A DNA stretch of 17,082 nucleotides, taken from positions 4,512 through 21,593 of the forward strand of contig DJQM01000023.1 of assembly GCA_002437585.1 (NCBI GenBank), read 5' to 3'. The translations under genes were made by a program, and so were the position numbers. The notes beneath the pieces are model-generated. The model ran no database searches and was not told the origin of the DNA. It saw only the letters and a list, made by a program, of their open reading frames with translations. Origin of the DNA: Clostridiales bacterium UBA6386. Lineage in GTDB: Bacteria > Bacillota > Clostridia > Oscillospirales > Oscillospiraceae. Below, piece by piece: positions 5,174-12,539 of this stretch. Position 1 is the first letter of the stretch, and each line of letters begins with the position of its first letter.

Positions 5174-5587
5174 ATGGTAAGAGAATTGGTACACGATCCG
5201 CTGCTTCTGGGCCGCAAAAGCGAAAAAGCCACAAAAGAAGACTTGCAGACCGTCCAGGATTTACTGGACACCCTGAAAGCCCATAAGGATACCTGTGTGG
5301 GCATGGCGGCAAACATGATCGGCCACTGCGTCCGGATCATCGCCTTCGATAACCAGGACACTTATCAGGTGATGCTGAACCCGGAGATCGTGAAGACGGC
5401 GGGGGAGTACGAGACGGAGGAAGGATGTCTGTCCTTACTGGGCGGCCCCCGGAAAACAAAGCGGTTTGAAAAAATCAAGGTTCGCTATGAAACGGCGGAT
5501 TTTCAGGTAAGGATGAAAACCTTCACCGGCCGGACAGCCCAGATCATCCAGCACGAAATCGACCATTGCAACGGAATCCTCATATAG
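5174..5587 (+). CDS. def: Peptide deformylase (small form, altered motif 1)
   Basis: Peptide deformylase removes the N-terminal formyl group from new proteins using a bound metal ion. Here the 137-residue protein keeps motif 2, E83-G84-C85-L86-S87, and motif 3, H127-E128-I129-D130-H131, so the Cys and two His metal ligands and the catalytic Glu are present. Motif 1, normally GxGxAAxQ, reads VGMAANMIG (42-50): the conserved Gln is replaced by M48 and the preceding Pro by N47. The protein ends just after motif 3, shorter than E. coli Def. I recall such short forms with AANMIG in Firmicutes, so this is probably a subfamily trait. AAGGAG lies 6 bases before the ATG. The gene stands alone with its own promoter. 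Confidence 0.85.
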   Translation: MVRELVHDPLLLGRKSEKATKEDLQTVQDLLDTLKAHKDTCVGMAANMIGHCVRIIAFDNQDTYQVMLNPEIVKTAGEYETEEGCLSLLGGPRKTKRFEKIKVRYETADFQVRMKTFTGRTAQIIQHEIDHCNGILI

Positions 5588-5713
5588 CAAAAAGACTTGC
5601 AGGCCAAAGAAAATGTACGAAAATAGAGCATCCGGATAATGGCTAAAATTTTTGTAAAATCCTGTGGCTTTTTGTGTAAAAGGGAAAAAAACGTCGAATT
5701 GATTTAGGCTGTG

Positions 5714-5742
5714 TTGACAAAAAAAGAATTTTGAACTAACAT
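5714..5742 (+). promoter_or_regulatory. Strong promoter of the nucleoside transporter operon
   Basis: A perfect TTGACA (5714-5719), a 17-base spacer and TAACAT (5737-5742). The start of transcription would be near 5749, leaving a leader of about 106 bases before the ATG at 5855. The rest of the 5588-5713 gap is AT-rich, with no gene or other element that I can identify. Confidence 0.75.
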
Positions 5743-5747
5743 GCTTC

Positions 5748-5814
5748 TTGTGGCGCATTTGTGAAGAAATTGACAGGCGCGCCACGGATAGGAGCGGCTG
5801 CCCGGAAGGGCGGC
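5748..5814 (+). other. Structured 5' leader of the nucleoside transporter operon
   Basis: Two hairpins are visible. The first pairs TTGTGGCGC (5748-5756) with GCGCCACGG (5779-5787), using two G-U pairs, and would begin at the predicted first base of the RNA. The second pairs GCTGCCC (5797-5803) with GGGCGGC (5808-5814), closed by a GGAA tetraloop. The AGGAGG (5838-5843) is not inside either stem. I could not match the leader to a purine, guanidine, cobalamin or other riboswitch consensus that I know. Confidence 0.5.
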
Positions 5815-5854
5815 AAATGGAAGCACACATCTATTTTAGGAGGAAACAAGAAAC

Positions 5855-7120
5855 ATGAAAAAGATTCTTTCCCTGGCTCTGGTTCTGGTTCTGATGCTGG
5901 GTCTGGTGGCCTGCGGCAGCAAGACCGACACTCCCACCGCGACCAACGCCCCTGCTGCCGGTACCGAAGCCGCCGCAGCTGCCACCGAAGCTCCCGCCGC
6001 CGTCGCCGATGTGAAGCTGGGCTTCATCTTCCTGCACGATGAGAACTCCACCTACGACCTGAACTTCATGAACGGTGCCAAGGAGGCCATTGCCGCCCTG
6101 GGTCTGACCGAAGATCAGTACATGTTCCGCACCAACATCCCCGAAGGGCAGGAGTGCTATGATGCTGCCTGCGAGCTGGCCGATGCCGGCTGCAACATCA
6201 TCTTTGCCGACTCCTTCGGCCATGAGGATTACATGATCCAGGCTGCCAAGGAATTCCCCAATGTTCAGTTCTGCCACTCCACCGGCACCAAGGCTCACAC
6301 CGAGGGTCTGAGCAACTATCACAACGCCTTTGCCGCCATCTACGAGGGTCGGTATCTGGCCGGTGTGGTTGCCGGTCTGAAGCTCAACGAGATGATCGCG
6401 AACGGTGAGTTCACCGCCGATGAGGCCAAGATGGGCTATGTGGGTGCCTTCACCTACGCCGAGGTGGTCTCCGGCTACACCAGCTTCTTCCTGGGTGCTA
6501 AGTCCGTCTGCCCCACCGTGACCATGGACGTGACCTTCACCGGCTCCTGGTACGATGAGACCGCCGAGAAGGAAGGCGCAAACAAGCTGATCGCCAACGG
6601 CTGCAAGCTGATCTCCCAGCACGCCGACTCCATGGGCGCTCCCACTGCCTGCGAGACCGCCGGTGTGCCCAACGTTTCCTACAACGGCTCCACCGTGGCC
6701 GCCTGCCCCAACACTTTCCTGGTGTCCTCCCGGATCAACTGGGCTCCCTACTATAAGTACGTTGTGGACTGTGTGCGCGGCGGTGAGATCATTGCCGCCG
6801 ACTGGACCGGCACCATCGAGACCGGCTCCGTTGTGCTGACCGACATCAACGAGGCCGTTTGCGCCGAGGGCACCGCCGCCAAGCTGGAGGAGGTCAAGGC
6901 TGCCATTGAGGATGGCTCCGTGAAGGTCTTTGACATCACCAAGTTCACCGTGGACGGGAAGACTGTGGAGTCCTACATGGCTGACGTGGACACCGATCCC
7001 GACTACACCCCCGATACCGAGGTCATCGAGGACGGTGCTTTCCAGGAGTCCACCAAGCGTTCCGCTCCTTACTTTGATCTGAAGATCGACGGCATCAACC
7101 TGCTGGATACCGCATTCTAA
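5855..7120 (+). CDS. BMP-family (PnrA-like) substrate-binding lipoprotein of an ABC transporter
   Basis: The 421-residue precursor has a Lys-Lys N-terminus, a hydrophobic core and a lipobox LVAC with C20 as the lipidated residue. A Thr/Ala/Pro-rich linker (about 21-50) would tether the protein to the membrane. The body (KLGFIFLHDENSTYDLNFMN, DAGCNIIFADSFGHEDY, HSTGTKAHTEG, AIYEGRYLAGVVAGL) is the periplasmic-binding-protein fold of the BMP/Med/PnrA family, whose studied members bind purine nucleosides. It is the first gene of the operon and precedes a two-domain ATPase and two permeases of the same transporter class. AGGAGG stands 11 bases before the ATG. Nucleosides are the likely substrate from family and neighbours. 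Codons are strongly biased to GC-ending forms, suggesting high expression. Confidence 0.92.
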   Translation: MKKILSLALVLVLMLGLVACGSKTDTPTATNAPAAGTEAAAAATEAPAAVADVKLGFIFLHDENSTYDLNFMNGAKEAIAALGLTEDQYMFRTNIPEGQECYDAACELADAGCNIIFADSFGHEDYMIQAAKEFPNVQFCHSTGTKAHTEGLSNYHNAFAAIYEGRYLAGVVAGLKLNEMIANGEFTADEAKMGYVGAFTYAEVVSGYTSFFLGAKSVCPTVTMDVTFTGSWYDETAEKEGANKLIANGCKLISQHADSMGAPTACETAGVPNVSYNGSTVAACPNTFLVSSRINWAPYYKYVVDCVRGGEIIAADWTGTIETGSVVLTDINEAVCAEGTAAKLEEVKAAIEDGSVKVFDITKFTVDGKTVESYMADVDTDPDYTPDTEVIEDGAFQESTKRSAPYFDLKIDGINLLDTAF

Positions 7121-7130
7121 AAACCAATAT

Positions 7131-7215
7131 CCCAGGGCTCCGCCTGGAGCCCTGGGAATGCTGCAAAGGGCAGCGCAGTGACCATTCGCCGCGCTGCCCT
7201 TTGCGGCATTCCCAG
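7131..7215 (+). other. Intercistronic double hairpin with shared arm
   Basis: Hairpin A pairs CCCAGGGCTCC (7131-7141) with GGAGCCCTGGG (7146-7156) over a 4-base loop. Hairpin B pairs 7152-7176 with 7191-7215, 25 bp including one G-U pair, over a 14-base loop. The five bases CTGGG (7152-7156) belong to both, so the two full structures compete. There is no T-run. The position, between the binding-protein gene and the ATPase gene, suits stabilising the upstream mRNA or lowering expression of the downstream genes. Confidence 0.75.
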
Positions 7216-7219
7216 TTCC

Positions 7220-7260
7220 TGTCATTGCGAAAGTAGGAACACACTGGTGTGGCAATCCCC
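7220..7260 (+). repeat. Stem-loop repeat, copy 4 (degenerate)
   Basis: It begins TGTCATTGCGAA and ends CACTGGTGTGGCAATCCCC, matching copies 1 and 2 at both ends. The left inner arm (AGTAGGAACA) no longer pairs with the right arm, and the CCGCA loop is lost. Confidence 0.7.
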
Positions 7261-7338
7261 ATGTCTATAGGGATCCTGCCGGTAACAGCGCAGACAGCGG
7301 AGGCGTGAACGCATATCCAAGAAAGAGGAGTGAGCTTT

Positions 7339-8874
7339 TTGGAAGAGAAACAGGCTGCGGTGCAGATGCGCAACATTACCAAGCGTTTCGGCACGGTTCT
7401 TGCCAACGACCGGGTGTGGCTGAACATCTATAAGGGAGAAATCTTAGCTCTGCTGGGAGAAAACGGCAGCGGCAAGACCACCCTGATGAACATGCTCTCC
7501 GGCATCTATTTCCCGGACGAGGGGCAGATTTTCATCGACGGCCAGGAGGCTGTGATCCGCTCTCCCAGGGATGCCTTCCGCTACGGCATCGGCATGATCC
7601 ATCAGCATTTCAAGCTGGTGGATGTGTTCAGTGCGGCGGAGAACATCGTTTTAGGACTTAAGGAGCCGGGGCGGCTGAACATGGACAAGGTAGCCCAGAA
7701 GGTGAAGACCATCTGCGATACCTATGGCTTTGACGTGGATCCCTACCAGAAGGTTTACACCATGTCCGTTTCCCAGAAGCAGACCGTGGAAATCGTCAAG
7801 GTGCTCTACCGGGGGGCGGATATCCTGATCCTGGACGAGCCAACCGCCGTTCTCACCCCCCAGGAGACGGAAAAGCTCTTTGCCGTCCTGCGGAACATGC
7901 GGGACAGCGGCAAGGCCATTGTCATCATCACCCACAAAATGCACGAGGTGGAGGAGCTTTCCGACCGGGTGGCCATCCTGCGCCACGGTCAGTTCGTGGG
8001 CGATATGCTCACGGCGAAAACCAACGCCCAGGAAATGACCAACATGATGGTGGGTCGTCCGGTGACGCTGAACATCGAGCGTCCCGATCCCGTTGACCCC
8101 AAGCCCCGGGTGGAGGTAAAGCACCTGACCGTCCGGGACATGGAGGGAACGCTGAAGCTGGAGGATGTGTCCTTCACCGTCAACAGCGGCGAGATTTTGG
8201 GCATCGCGGGTATCTCCGGCTGCGGCCAGAAGGAGCTGCTGGAGGCCATCGCGGGATTGCAGAAGGTTGAGTCCGGCAGCATCTGCTATGTGGATGACAA
8301 TGGAAACCGGGAAGAGCTGGTGGGAAAAGACCCCCTGCACATCGCGGACATGGGCGTGTGCCTGTCCTTTGTGCCGGAGGATCGGCTGGGCATGGGTCTG
8401 GTCGGCTCCATGGACTTAACCGACAACATGATGCTCCGCTCCTTCCGGAAGGGTCGCTCCTTCTTCACCGACCGGAAAAAGCCCCGACAATTGGCGGAAA
8501 AGGTGGTACAGGAGCTGGAGGTGGTCACACCCGGCGTGTCCACCCCCGTGCGTCGGCTGTCCGGCGGCAATGTTCAGAAGGTGCTGGTAGGCCGGGAAAT
8601 CGCCTCCGCCCCCAGCGTGCTGCTGACGGCCTACGCCGTCCGGGGTCTGGACATCAACGCCTCCTATACCATTTATGATCTCATTAACCGGCAGAAGAAG
8701 GCCGGTGTAGCGGTTGTCTATGTGGGCGAAGACCTGGATGTGCTGCTGGAGCTGTGCGACCGGATCCTGGTGCTCTGCGGCGGCAAGGTCAGCGGCATTG
8801 TTCCCGGCCGGGGAGCCTCCAAGCCTGAGGTCGGCATGATGATGACTCGTTTGGGAGGAAAAGCCAATGCGTAA
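7339..8874 (+). CDS. ABC transporter ATP-binding protein, two nucleotide-binding domains (nucleoside uptake)
   Basis: Two fused ATPase domains energise import, as in the B. subtilis NupO type. Domain 1 has Walker A GENGSGKTT (40-48), a Q-loop (GMIHQHF), a degenerate signature (MSVSQKQTVEI), Walker B LILDEPTAVLT with D166-E167, and an H-loop (IITHKMHEVEEL). Domain 2 has no usable Walker A (GISGCGQKE), an intact signature LSGGN (407-411), a degenerate Walker B (LLTAYAVRGLDI), and ED in place of the H-loop His (VGEDLDVLLEL). This asymmetry is usual for the family, with domain 1 probably the hydrolytic one. I prefer TTG at 7339 because AGGAG lies 8 bases ahead; GTG at 7330 overlaps that site and is the alternative. 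The stop overlaps the next gene by 8 bases. Confidence 0.9.
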   Translation: MEEKQAAVQMRNITKRFGTVLANDRVWLNIYKGEILALLGENGSGKTTLMNMLSGIYFPDEGQIFIDGQEAVIRSPRDAFRYGIGMIHQHFKLVDVFSAAENIVLGLKEPGRLNMDKVAQKVKTICDTYGFDVDPYQKVYTMSVSQKQTVEIVKVLYRGADILILDEPTAVLTPQETEKLFAVLRNMRDSGKAIVIITHKMHEVEELSDRVAILRHGQFVGDMLTAKTNAQEMTNMMVGRPVTLNIERPDPVDPKPRVEVKHLTVRDMEGTLKLEDVSFTVNSGEILGIAGISGCGQKELLEAIAGLQKVESGSICYVDDNGNREELVGKDPLHIADMGVCLSFVPEDRLGMGLVGSMDLTDNMMLRSFRKGRSFFTDRKKPRQLAEKVVQELEVVTPGVSTPVRRLSGGNVQKVLVGREIASAPSVLLTAYAVRGLDINASYTIYDLINRQKKAGVAVVYVGEDLDVLLELCDRILVLCGGKVSGIVPGRGASKPEVGMMMTRLGGKANA

Positions 8875-9967
8875 ACAAAATCGAAGCCCGATCCTGCATA
8901 TCTCCAAGCGATCCGCCCTCCGCTGGTATCAGGCCTGGGGCATCCGCGCCGCCGCCATTGTGCTGGCGCTGATCGTCTGCGCCATCGTCACCACAGCCCT
9001 TACCGGCGAGGATCCCATCGGGGTCTACAAGACCATGTTTGAGGGAGCCTTCGGCACCCAGCGGAAGGCCTGGATCCTGGGTCAGAACCTGGCAATCCTG
9101 CTGTGCGTGTCCCTGGCGGTAACACCCGCCTTCAAGATGCGCTTCTGGAACGTGGGCGGCGAGGGGCAGATTCTCGCCGGCGGCCTTGCCACTGCGGCCT
9201 GCATGATCCTGCTGGGAGATAAGGTTCCCAACTGGCTGCTCATTGTGCTGATGGTCATTGCAAGTATTGCCGCCGGAGCCGTCTGGGGCGGCATTCCCGC
9301 CATCTGCAAGGCCAAGTGGAACACCAACGAAACCCTGTTCACCCTGATGATGAACTATGTGGCCACCCAGCTGGTTGCCTACTTCGTCATCGTCTGGGAG
9401 GTGCCCAAGGGCGCGGGCAAGATCGGCATCATCAACCAGAACACCCAGGCCGGCTGGCTGCCCCAGATCGGTTCCTACAAGTATCTGCTGAATATTATCA
9501 TCGTGGCTCTGCTGACCTTCGTCATGTATTTCTATCTGAAACGCTCCAAGCAGGGCTACGAGATTGCCGTGGTGGGCGAGAGCGAGCGCACCGCCCGGTA
9601 CGTCGGCATCAACGTGGGAAAGGTCATCGTGCGCACCATGATGATTTCCGGCGGCCTGTGCGGCTTCGCGGGACTGCTGCTGGTGGGCGGCACCGACCAC
9701 ACCATCACCACCACCATTGCCGGCGGCCGGGGCTTCACCGCAGTCATGGTGGCCTGGCTGGCCAAATTCAACCCCCTGGTGATGGTACTCACGAGCTTGC
9801 TTCTGGTGTTCCTCAGCCGGGGTGCCAGCGAGATCACCACCATCTATGGCCTGAACCATTCCTTCGGCGACATTCTCACCGGCATTATCCTGTTCTTTAT
9901 CATCGGCAGCGAGTTCTTCATCAGCTATCGACTGAGCTTCCTGAAGCAGACCAAGAAGGAGGGCTGA
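8867..9967 (+). CDS. ABC transporter permease 1 (nucleoside uptake)
   Basis: The 366-residue integral membrane protein belongs to the branched-chain-amino-acid/sugar/nucleoside permease family (BPD_transp_2), NupP-like. The N-terminal 20 residues are basic and cytoplasmic, followed by about eight to ten hydrophobic segments (such as AAAIVLALIVCAIVTTAL and ILLCVSLAVTPAF). Diagnostic motifs are FWNVGGEGQILAGG early, NETLFTLMMNYVA in the middle, and the cytoplasmic coupling loop VVGESERTARYVGINVGK, which would contact the ATPase. It starts inside the ATPase gene, 8 bases overlapping, with GGGAGG 8 bases upstream, indicating translational coupling. Together with the next gene it forms the heterodimeric channel. 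Confidence 0.9.
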   Translation: MRKQNRSPILHISKRSALRWYQAWGIRAAAIVLALIVCAIVTTALTGEDPIGVYKTMFEGAFGTQRKAWILGQNLAILLCVSLAVTPAFKMRFWNVGGEGQILAGGLATAACMILLGDKVPNWLLIVLMVIASIAAGAVWGGIPAICKAKWNTNETLFTLMMNYVATQLVAYFVIVWEVPKGAGKIGIINQNTQAGWLPQIGSYKYLLNIIIVALLTFVMYFYLKRSKQGYEIAVVGESERTARYVGINVGKVIVRTMMISGGLCGFAGLLLVGGTDHTITTTIAGGRGFTAVMVAWLAKFNPLVMVLTSLLLVFLSRGASEITTIYGLNHSFGDILTGIILFFIIGSEFFISYRLSFLKQTKKEG

Positions 9968-9970
9968 GAA

Positions 9971-10954
9971 ATGTTTGATTTTGTCTCTTTCTTTCCCCGC
10001 GCCGTCATGCAGGGCATCCCGCTGCTTTTCGGTGCCACCGGCGAGACCCTGACGGAAAAGTCCGGCAACCTGAATCTGGGCATTCCCGGCATCATGTACG
10101 TTGGCGGCATCTGCGGCGTCATCGGCGCCTTCTTCTATGAGCAGTCCGGCAACATGAATGGGCTGCTTGCGGTGCTGATCCCCCTGGTGTGCTGTCTGCT
10201 GGGGTCGCTGCTCATGGGGCTTCTGTACTGCTTCCTCACCGTGACCCTGCGAGCCAATCAGAACGTGACGGGTCTTGCCATGACCACCTTCGGCGTAGGC
10301 TTCGGCAACTTCTTCGGCGGCTCCCTTATCAAGCTCACCGGCAGTGAGGTACCCTCCATCGCCCTGTCCGCCACCTCCGCCTATTTCAGCCGGAGCCTGC
10401 CCATTGCGGACAAGCTGGGGGTTTTCGGAAAGCTGTTTTTGAGCTACGGCTTCCTTGCCTACTTCGCCGTCATTCTGGCACTGGCTTCCTCCTATGTGCT
10501 GAACAGAACCCGGGTGGGTCTTCAGCTCCGGGCGGTGGGCGAAAGCCCGGCCACTGCGGACGCGGCGGGCATTGACATTGGCCGGTACAAGTTCGTGGCC
10601 ACCTGTGTGGGCAGCATGATCGCCGGCCTGGGCGGGTTGTACTACGTCATGGACTACGCCTGCGGTGTCTGGTCCAACGACGCCTTCGGCGACCGGGGCT
10701 GGCTGGCCATTGCCCTTGTCATCTTTACCATCTGGCGGCCCAACGTGGGCATTCTCAGCTCCATTCTCTTCGGCGGATTGTACATTCTGTACCTGTTCAT
10801 CCCCACGGGAACGAACCTGGCGGTGAAGGAGCTGTACAAAATGCTTCCCTATGTTGTAACCATTCTGGTGCTGGTGCTGACCTCCATGCGCAACAAGCGG
10901 GAGAACCAGCCCCCGGAGAGCCTGGGCGTACCCTACTTCCGGGAAGAACGATGA
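9971..10954 (+). CDS. ABC transporter permease 2 (nucleoside uptake)
   Basis: The 327-residue second permease is NupQ-like. The motif GETLTEKSGNLNLGIPGIM near residue 25 and the coupling loop AVGESPATADAAGIDIG near residue 190 are typical of this subunit. About eight hydrophobic segments are visible. The gene starts 3 bases after permease 1; its AAGGAGG lies in the last codons of that gene, 8 bases before the ATG. It is the last gene of the operon: a strong terminator begins 6 bases after the stop. I see no nucleosidase or deaminase gene beside the operon, so only uptake is encoded here. Confidence 0.9.
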   Translation: MFDFVSFFPRAVMQGIPLLFGATGETLTEKSGNLNLGIPGIMYVGGICGVIGAFFYEQSGNMNGLLAVLIPLVCCLLGSLLMGLLYCFLTVTLRANQNVTGLAMTTFGVGFGNFFGGSLIKLTGSEVPSIALSATSAYFSRSLPIADKLGVFGKLFLSYGFLAYFAVILALASSYVLNRTRVGLQLRAVGESPATADAAGIDIGRYKFVATCVGSMIAGLGGLYYVMDYACGVWSNDAFGDRGWLAIALVIFTIWRPNVGILSSILFGGLYILYLFIPTGTNLAVKELYKMLPYVVTILVLVLTSMRNKRENQPPESLGVPYFREER

Positions 10955-10960
10955 TATCCG

Positions 10961-10997
10961 CGCCGCCCGGATTTCCGGGCGGCGTTGACTTTTTTTG
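10961..10997 (+). terminator. Terminator of the nucleoside transporter operon
   Basis: CGCCGCCCGG (10961-10970) pairs with CCGGGCGGCG (10975-10984) over ATTT. A run of seven T follows at 10990-10996, with TTGAC in between. The following promoter overlaps this tail. Confidence 0.85.
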
Positions 10998-11013
10998 CCA
11001 TCCATGGTAACAT
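10985..11013 (+). promoter_or_regulatory. Promoter of the M24 peptidase gene
   Basis: TTGACT (10985-10990), a 17-base spacer and TAACAT (11008-11013). It abuts the terminator stem of the upstream operon and has the same -10 sequence as the promoter at 5714-5742. Confidence 0.65.
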
Positions 11014-11042
11014 GATGACATCTTGCATTTGGAGGCCAATTT

Positions 11043-12137
11043 ATGGATCAAGTAAAAGTAAATACCATTCTTTCCGCCCTGGAAAGCCAGGGCATTCCCC
11101 AGATCATCGTTTCCGATCCGGTGGTGATCTTCTATCTCACCGGCGCGAAAATCGAACCCGGCGAGCGGCTGCTGGCTCTGTACCTGAACAAGGACGGTGG
11201 CCACAAGCTCCTGGTCAACGACCTGTTCCGCCAGACGAAAGATCTGGGCGTGGAGATTCGCTACTATAACGACACCCAGGACGGTGTGGAGATCTTAAGC
11301 ACCTTCGCCGATCCCAAGGCACCCATTGCCATCGACAAGAACTGGCCCGCCCGATTCCTGCTCCGGCTCCAGGAGCTGGGCTGCGGCAGCCGGTATATAA
11401 ACAGCTCCGCCGTTGTGGACGGTGTGCGCCGGATCAAGACACCGGACGAGCAGGAGAAAATGCGCAAGGCTTCCCGGGGCAACGATGCCGTCATGGCGAA
11501 GCTTGTGAAAATTTTAAGCGAAAACCACACGGAGCTGGAGCTGAAGGACATTCTTCTGAAGGCCTACCAGAGTGAGGGCTTCCAGGGCTTCTCCTTTGAA
11601 CCCATCACCGCCTTCGCCGGAAACGCCGCCGATCCTCACCATCGGCCGGACGGCTCCCGGGGACACTACGGCGACGGGGTGGTGCTGGACATCGGCGGTC
11701 TGATGGACGACTACTGCTCGGATATGACGAGAACCGTCTTCCTGGGCACGGTGTCCGACCGTCAGCGGGAGATTTATGAGATTGTCCGGGAGGCCAACCG
11801 CCGGGGCATCGCCGCGGCGAAGCCGGGAAATCGGATGTGTGACGTGGACAACGCCGCCCGGAGCTACATCACGGAAAAGGGCTACGGCAGGTATTTCACC
11901 CACCGCACCGGCCACTCCATCGGCCTGGAGGTACATGAGGCGGGAGACGTATCCGCGGTGAACGAGGCCATTATCCAGCCCGGCCAGTGCTTCTCCGTGG
12001 AGCCCGGTATTTACCTGCCGGAGGAAAACCTGGGCGTGCGGATCGAAGACCTGGTGCTCATCACCCAGGACGGCTGTGAGGTTCTGAACCATTATCCCAA
12101 GGAGCTTCAGATCGTTCCCTTCCCGGAAGACAAGTAA
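11043..12137 (+). CDS. M24-family metallopeptidase (Xaa-Pro aminopeptidase/dipeptidase type)
   Basis: The 364-residue protein has an N-terminal creatinase-like domain (about 1-130) and a C-terminal pita-bread catalytic domain. All five dinuclear metal ligands are visible: D216 (VVLDIGG), D227 (SDMTRT), H291 (THRTGHSIGLEVHE), E320 (SVEPGIY) and E335 (VRIEDLV). The D216-D227 and H291-E320 spacings equal those of E. coli PepP. The enzyme should cleave peptides next to proline; whether it is an aminopeptidase or a dipeptidase cannot be told from sequence. There is no signal peptide, so it is cytosolic. GGAGG stands 7 bases before the ATG. It follows the nucleoside transporter but has its own promoter, and two hairpins end the gene. 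Confidence 0.9.
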   Translation: MDQVKVNTILSALESQGIPQIIVSDPVVIFYLTGAKIEPGERLLALYLNKDGGHKLLVNDLFRQTKDLGVEIRYYNDTQDGVEILSTFADPKAPIAIDKNWPARFLLRLQELGCGSRYINSSAVVDGVRRIKTPDEQEKMRKASRGNDAVMAKLVKILSENHTELELKDILLKAYQSEGFQGFSFEPITAFAGNAADPHHRPDGSRGHYGDGVVLDIGGLMDDYCSDMTRTVFLGTVSDRQREIYEIVREANRRGIAAAKPGNRMCDVDNAARSYITEKGYGRYFTHRTGHSIGLEVHEAGDVSAVNEAIIQPGQCFSVEPGIYLPEENLGVRIEDLVLITQDGCEVLNHYPKELQIVPFPEDK

Positions 12138-12141
12138 CGCA

Positions 12142-12166
12142 AGACCCGCCCGGTAAGGGCGGGTCT
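12142..12166 (+). terminator. Hairpin after the M24 peptidase gene
   Basis: AGACCCGCCC (12142-12151) pairs with GGGCGGGTCT (12157-12166). It starts 4 bases after the stop. The T-run is poor (CTCTCG), so it may act together with the next hairpin. Confidence 0.65.
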
Positions 12167-12178
12167 CTCGACAACCAG

Positions 12179-12206
12179 AAGCCTCCGGAAAAGTTTCCGG
12201 AGGCTT
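12179..12206. terminator. Bidirectional terminator between M24 peptidase and azlD
   Basis: AAGCCTCCGGAAA (12179-12191) pairs with TTTCCGGAGGCTT (12194-12206), followed by further T on the plus strand. It begins 6 bases after the azlD stop on the minus strand and serves both convergent genes. Confidence 0.8.
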
Positions 12207-12212
12207 TTCGCA

Positions 12213-12539
12213 TCAGAACAGAAATTGCACCAGGAGCATGTAGCACACCGTGCCGCCGGCAATGGACAGGAGTATCTGCCGCTTCCACAGATGCAGCCCC
12301 ACCACCACGGCGATGGCAATCAGTTCCGGCAGACCGTGGCTCCCCGTGAGCAGGCTCACATTTTTCAGGCAGTATACCACCAGAAGCCCGAACACGGCGG
12401 GAGCCAGTACCTTACCCAGGTAGGCGACCGCCTTGGGGGCGGGCTTTCCGGCGGGGAAGAGCAGGAAGGGCAGGAACCGGGTGAGCATGGTGCCCAGGAC
12501 GACGGCGGCAATGGTGAGGATTCTCTGGGTCAGGGTCAT
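12213..12539 (-). CDS. azlD: AzlD-family branched-chain amino acid exporter small subunit
   Basis: The 108-residue membrane protein has four hydrophobic segments and the typical N-terminus LTIAAVVLGTMLTRFLPFLLF, with the TRFLPF motif of AzlD. With AzlC it forms an exporter of branched-chain amino acids. The ATG overlaps the azlC stop as ATGA, so translation is coupled; the ribosome binding site is weak (GAAGG). A longer open frame up to 12842 only shadows azlC in another frame and is not used as the start. Confidence 0.88.
   Translation of the reverse strand: MTLTQRILTIAAVVLGTMLTRFLPFLLFPAGKPAPKAVAYLGKVLAPAVFGLLVVYCLKNVSLLTGSHGLPELIAIAVVVGLHLWKRQILLSIAGGTVCYMLLVQFLF

Noticed and set aside
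4354..5361. 335-residue minus-strand open frame opposite the iron-sulfur and deformylase genes
   Set aside because: It crosses two promoters and a terminator and mirrors coding sequence on the plus strand.
5743..5854. Purine riboswitch upstream of the nucleoside transporter
   Set aside because: The three-way junction core and loop sequences of the purine aptamer are not present; guanidine-I and cobalamin motifs also did not fit.
5831..7255. 474-residue minus-strand open frame opposite the lipoprotein gene
   Set aside because: Gly/Val/His-rich low-complexity text; the plus-strand gene has a lipobox, ribosome binding site and family motifs.
8789..11005. 738-residue open frame on the minus strand opposite the ATPase end and both permeases
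   Set aside because: It is antisense to three well-supported genes, is rich in His, Gln and Gly with no domain pattern, and has no ribosome binding site. Such frames are common opposite GC-rich genes.
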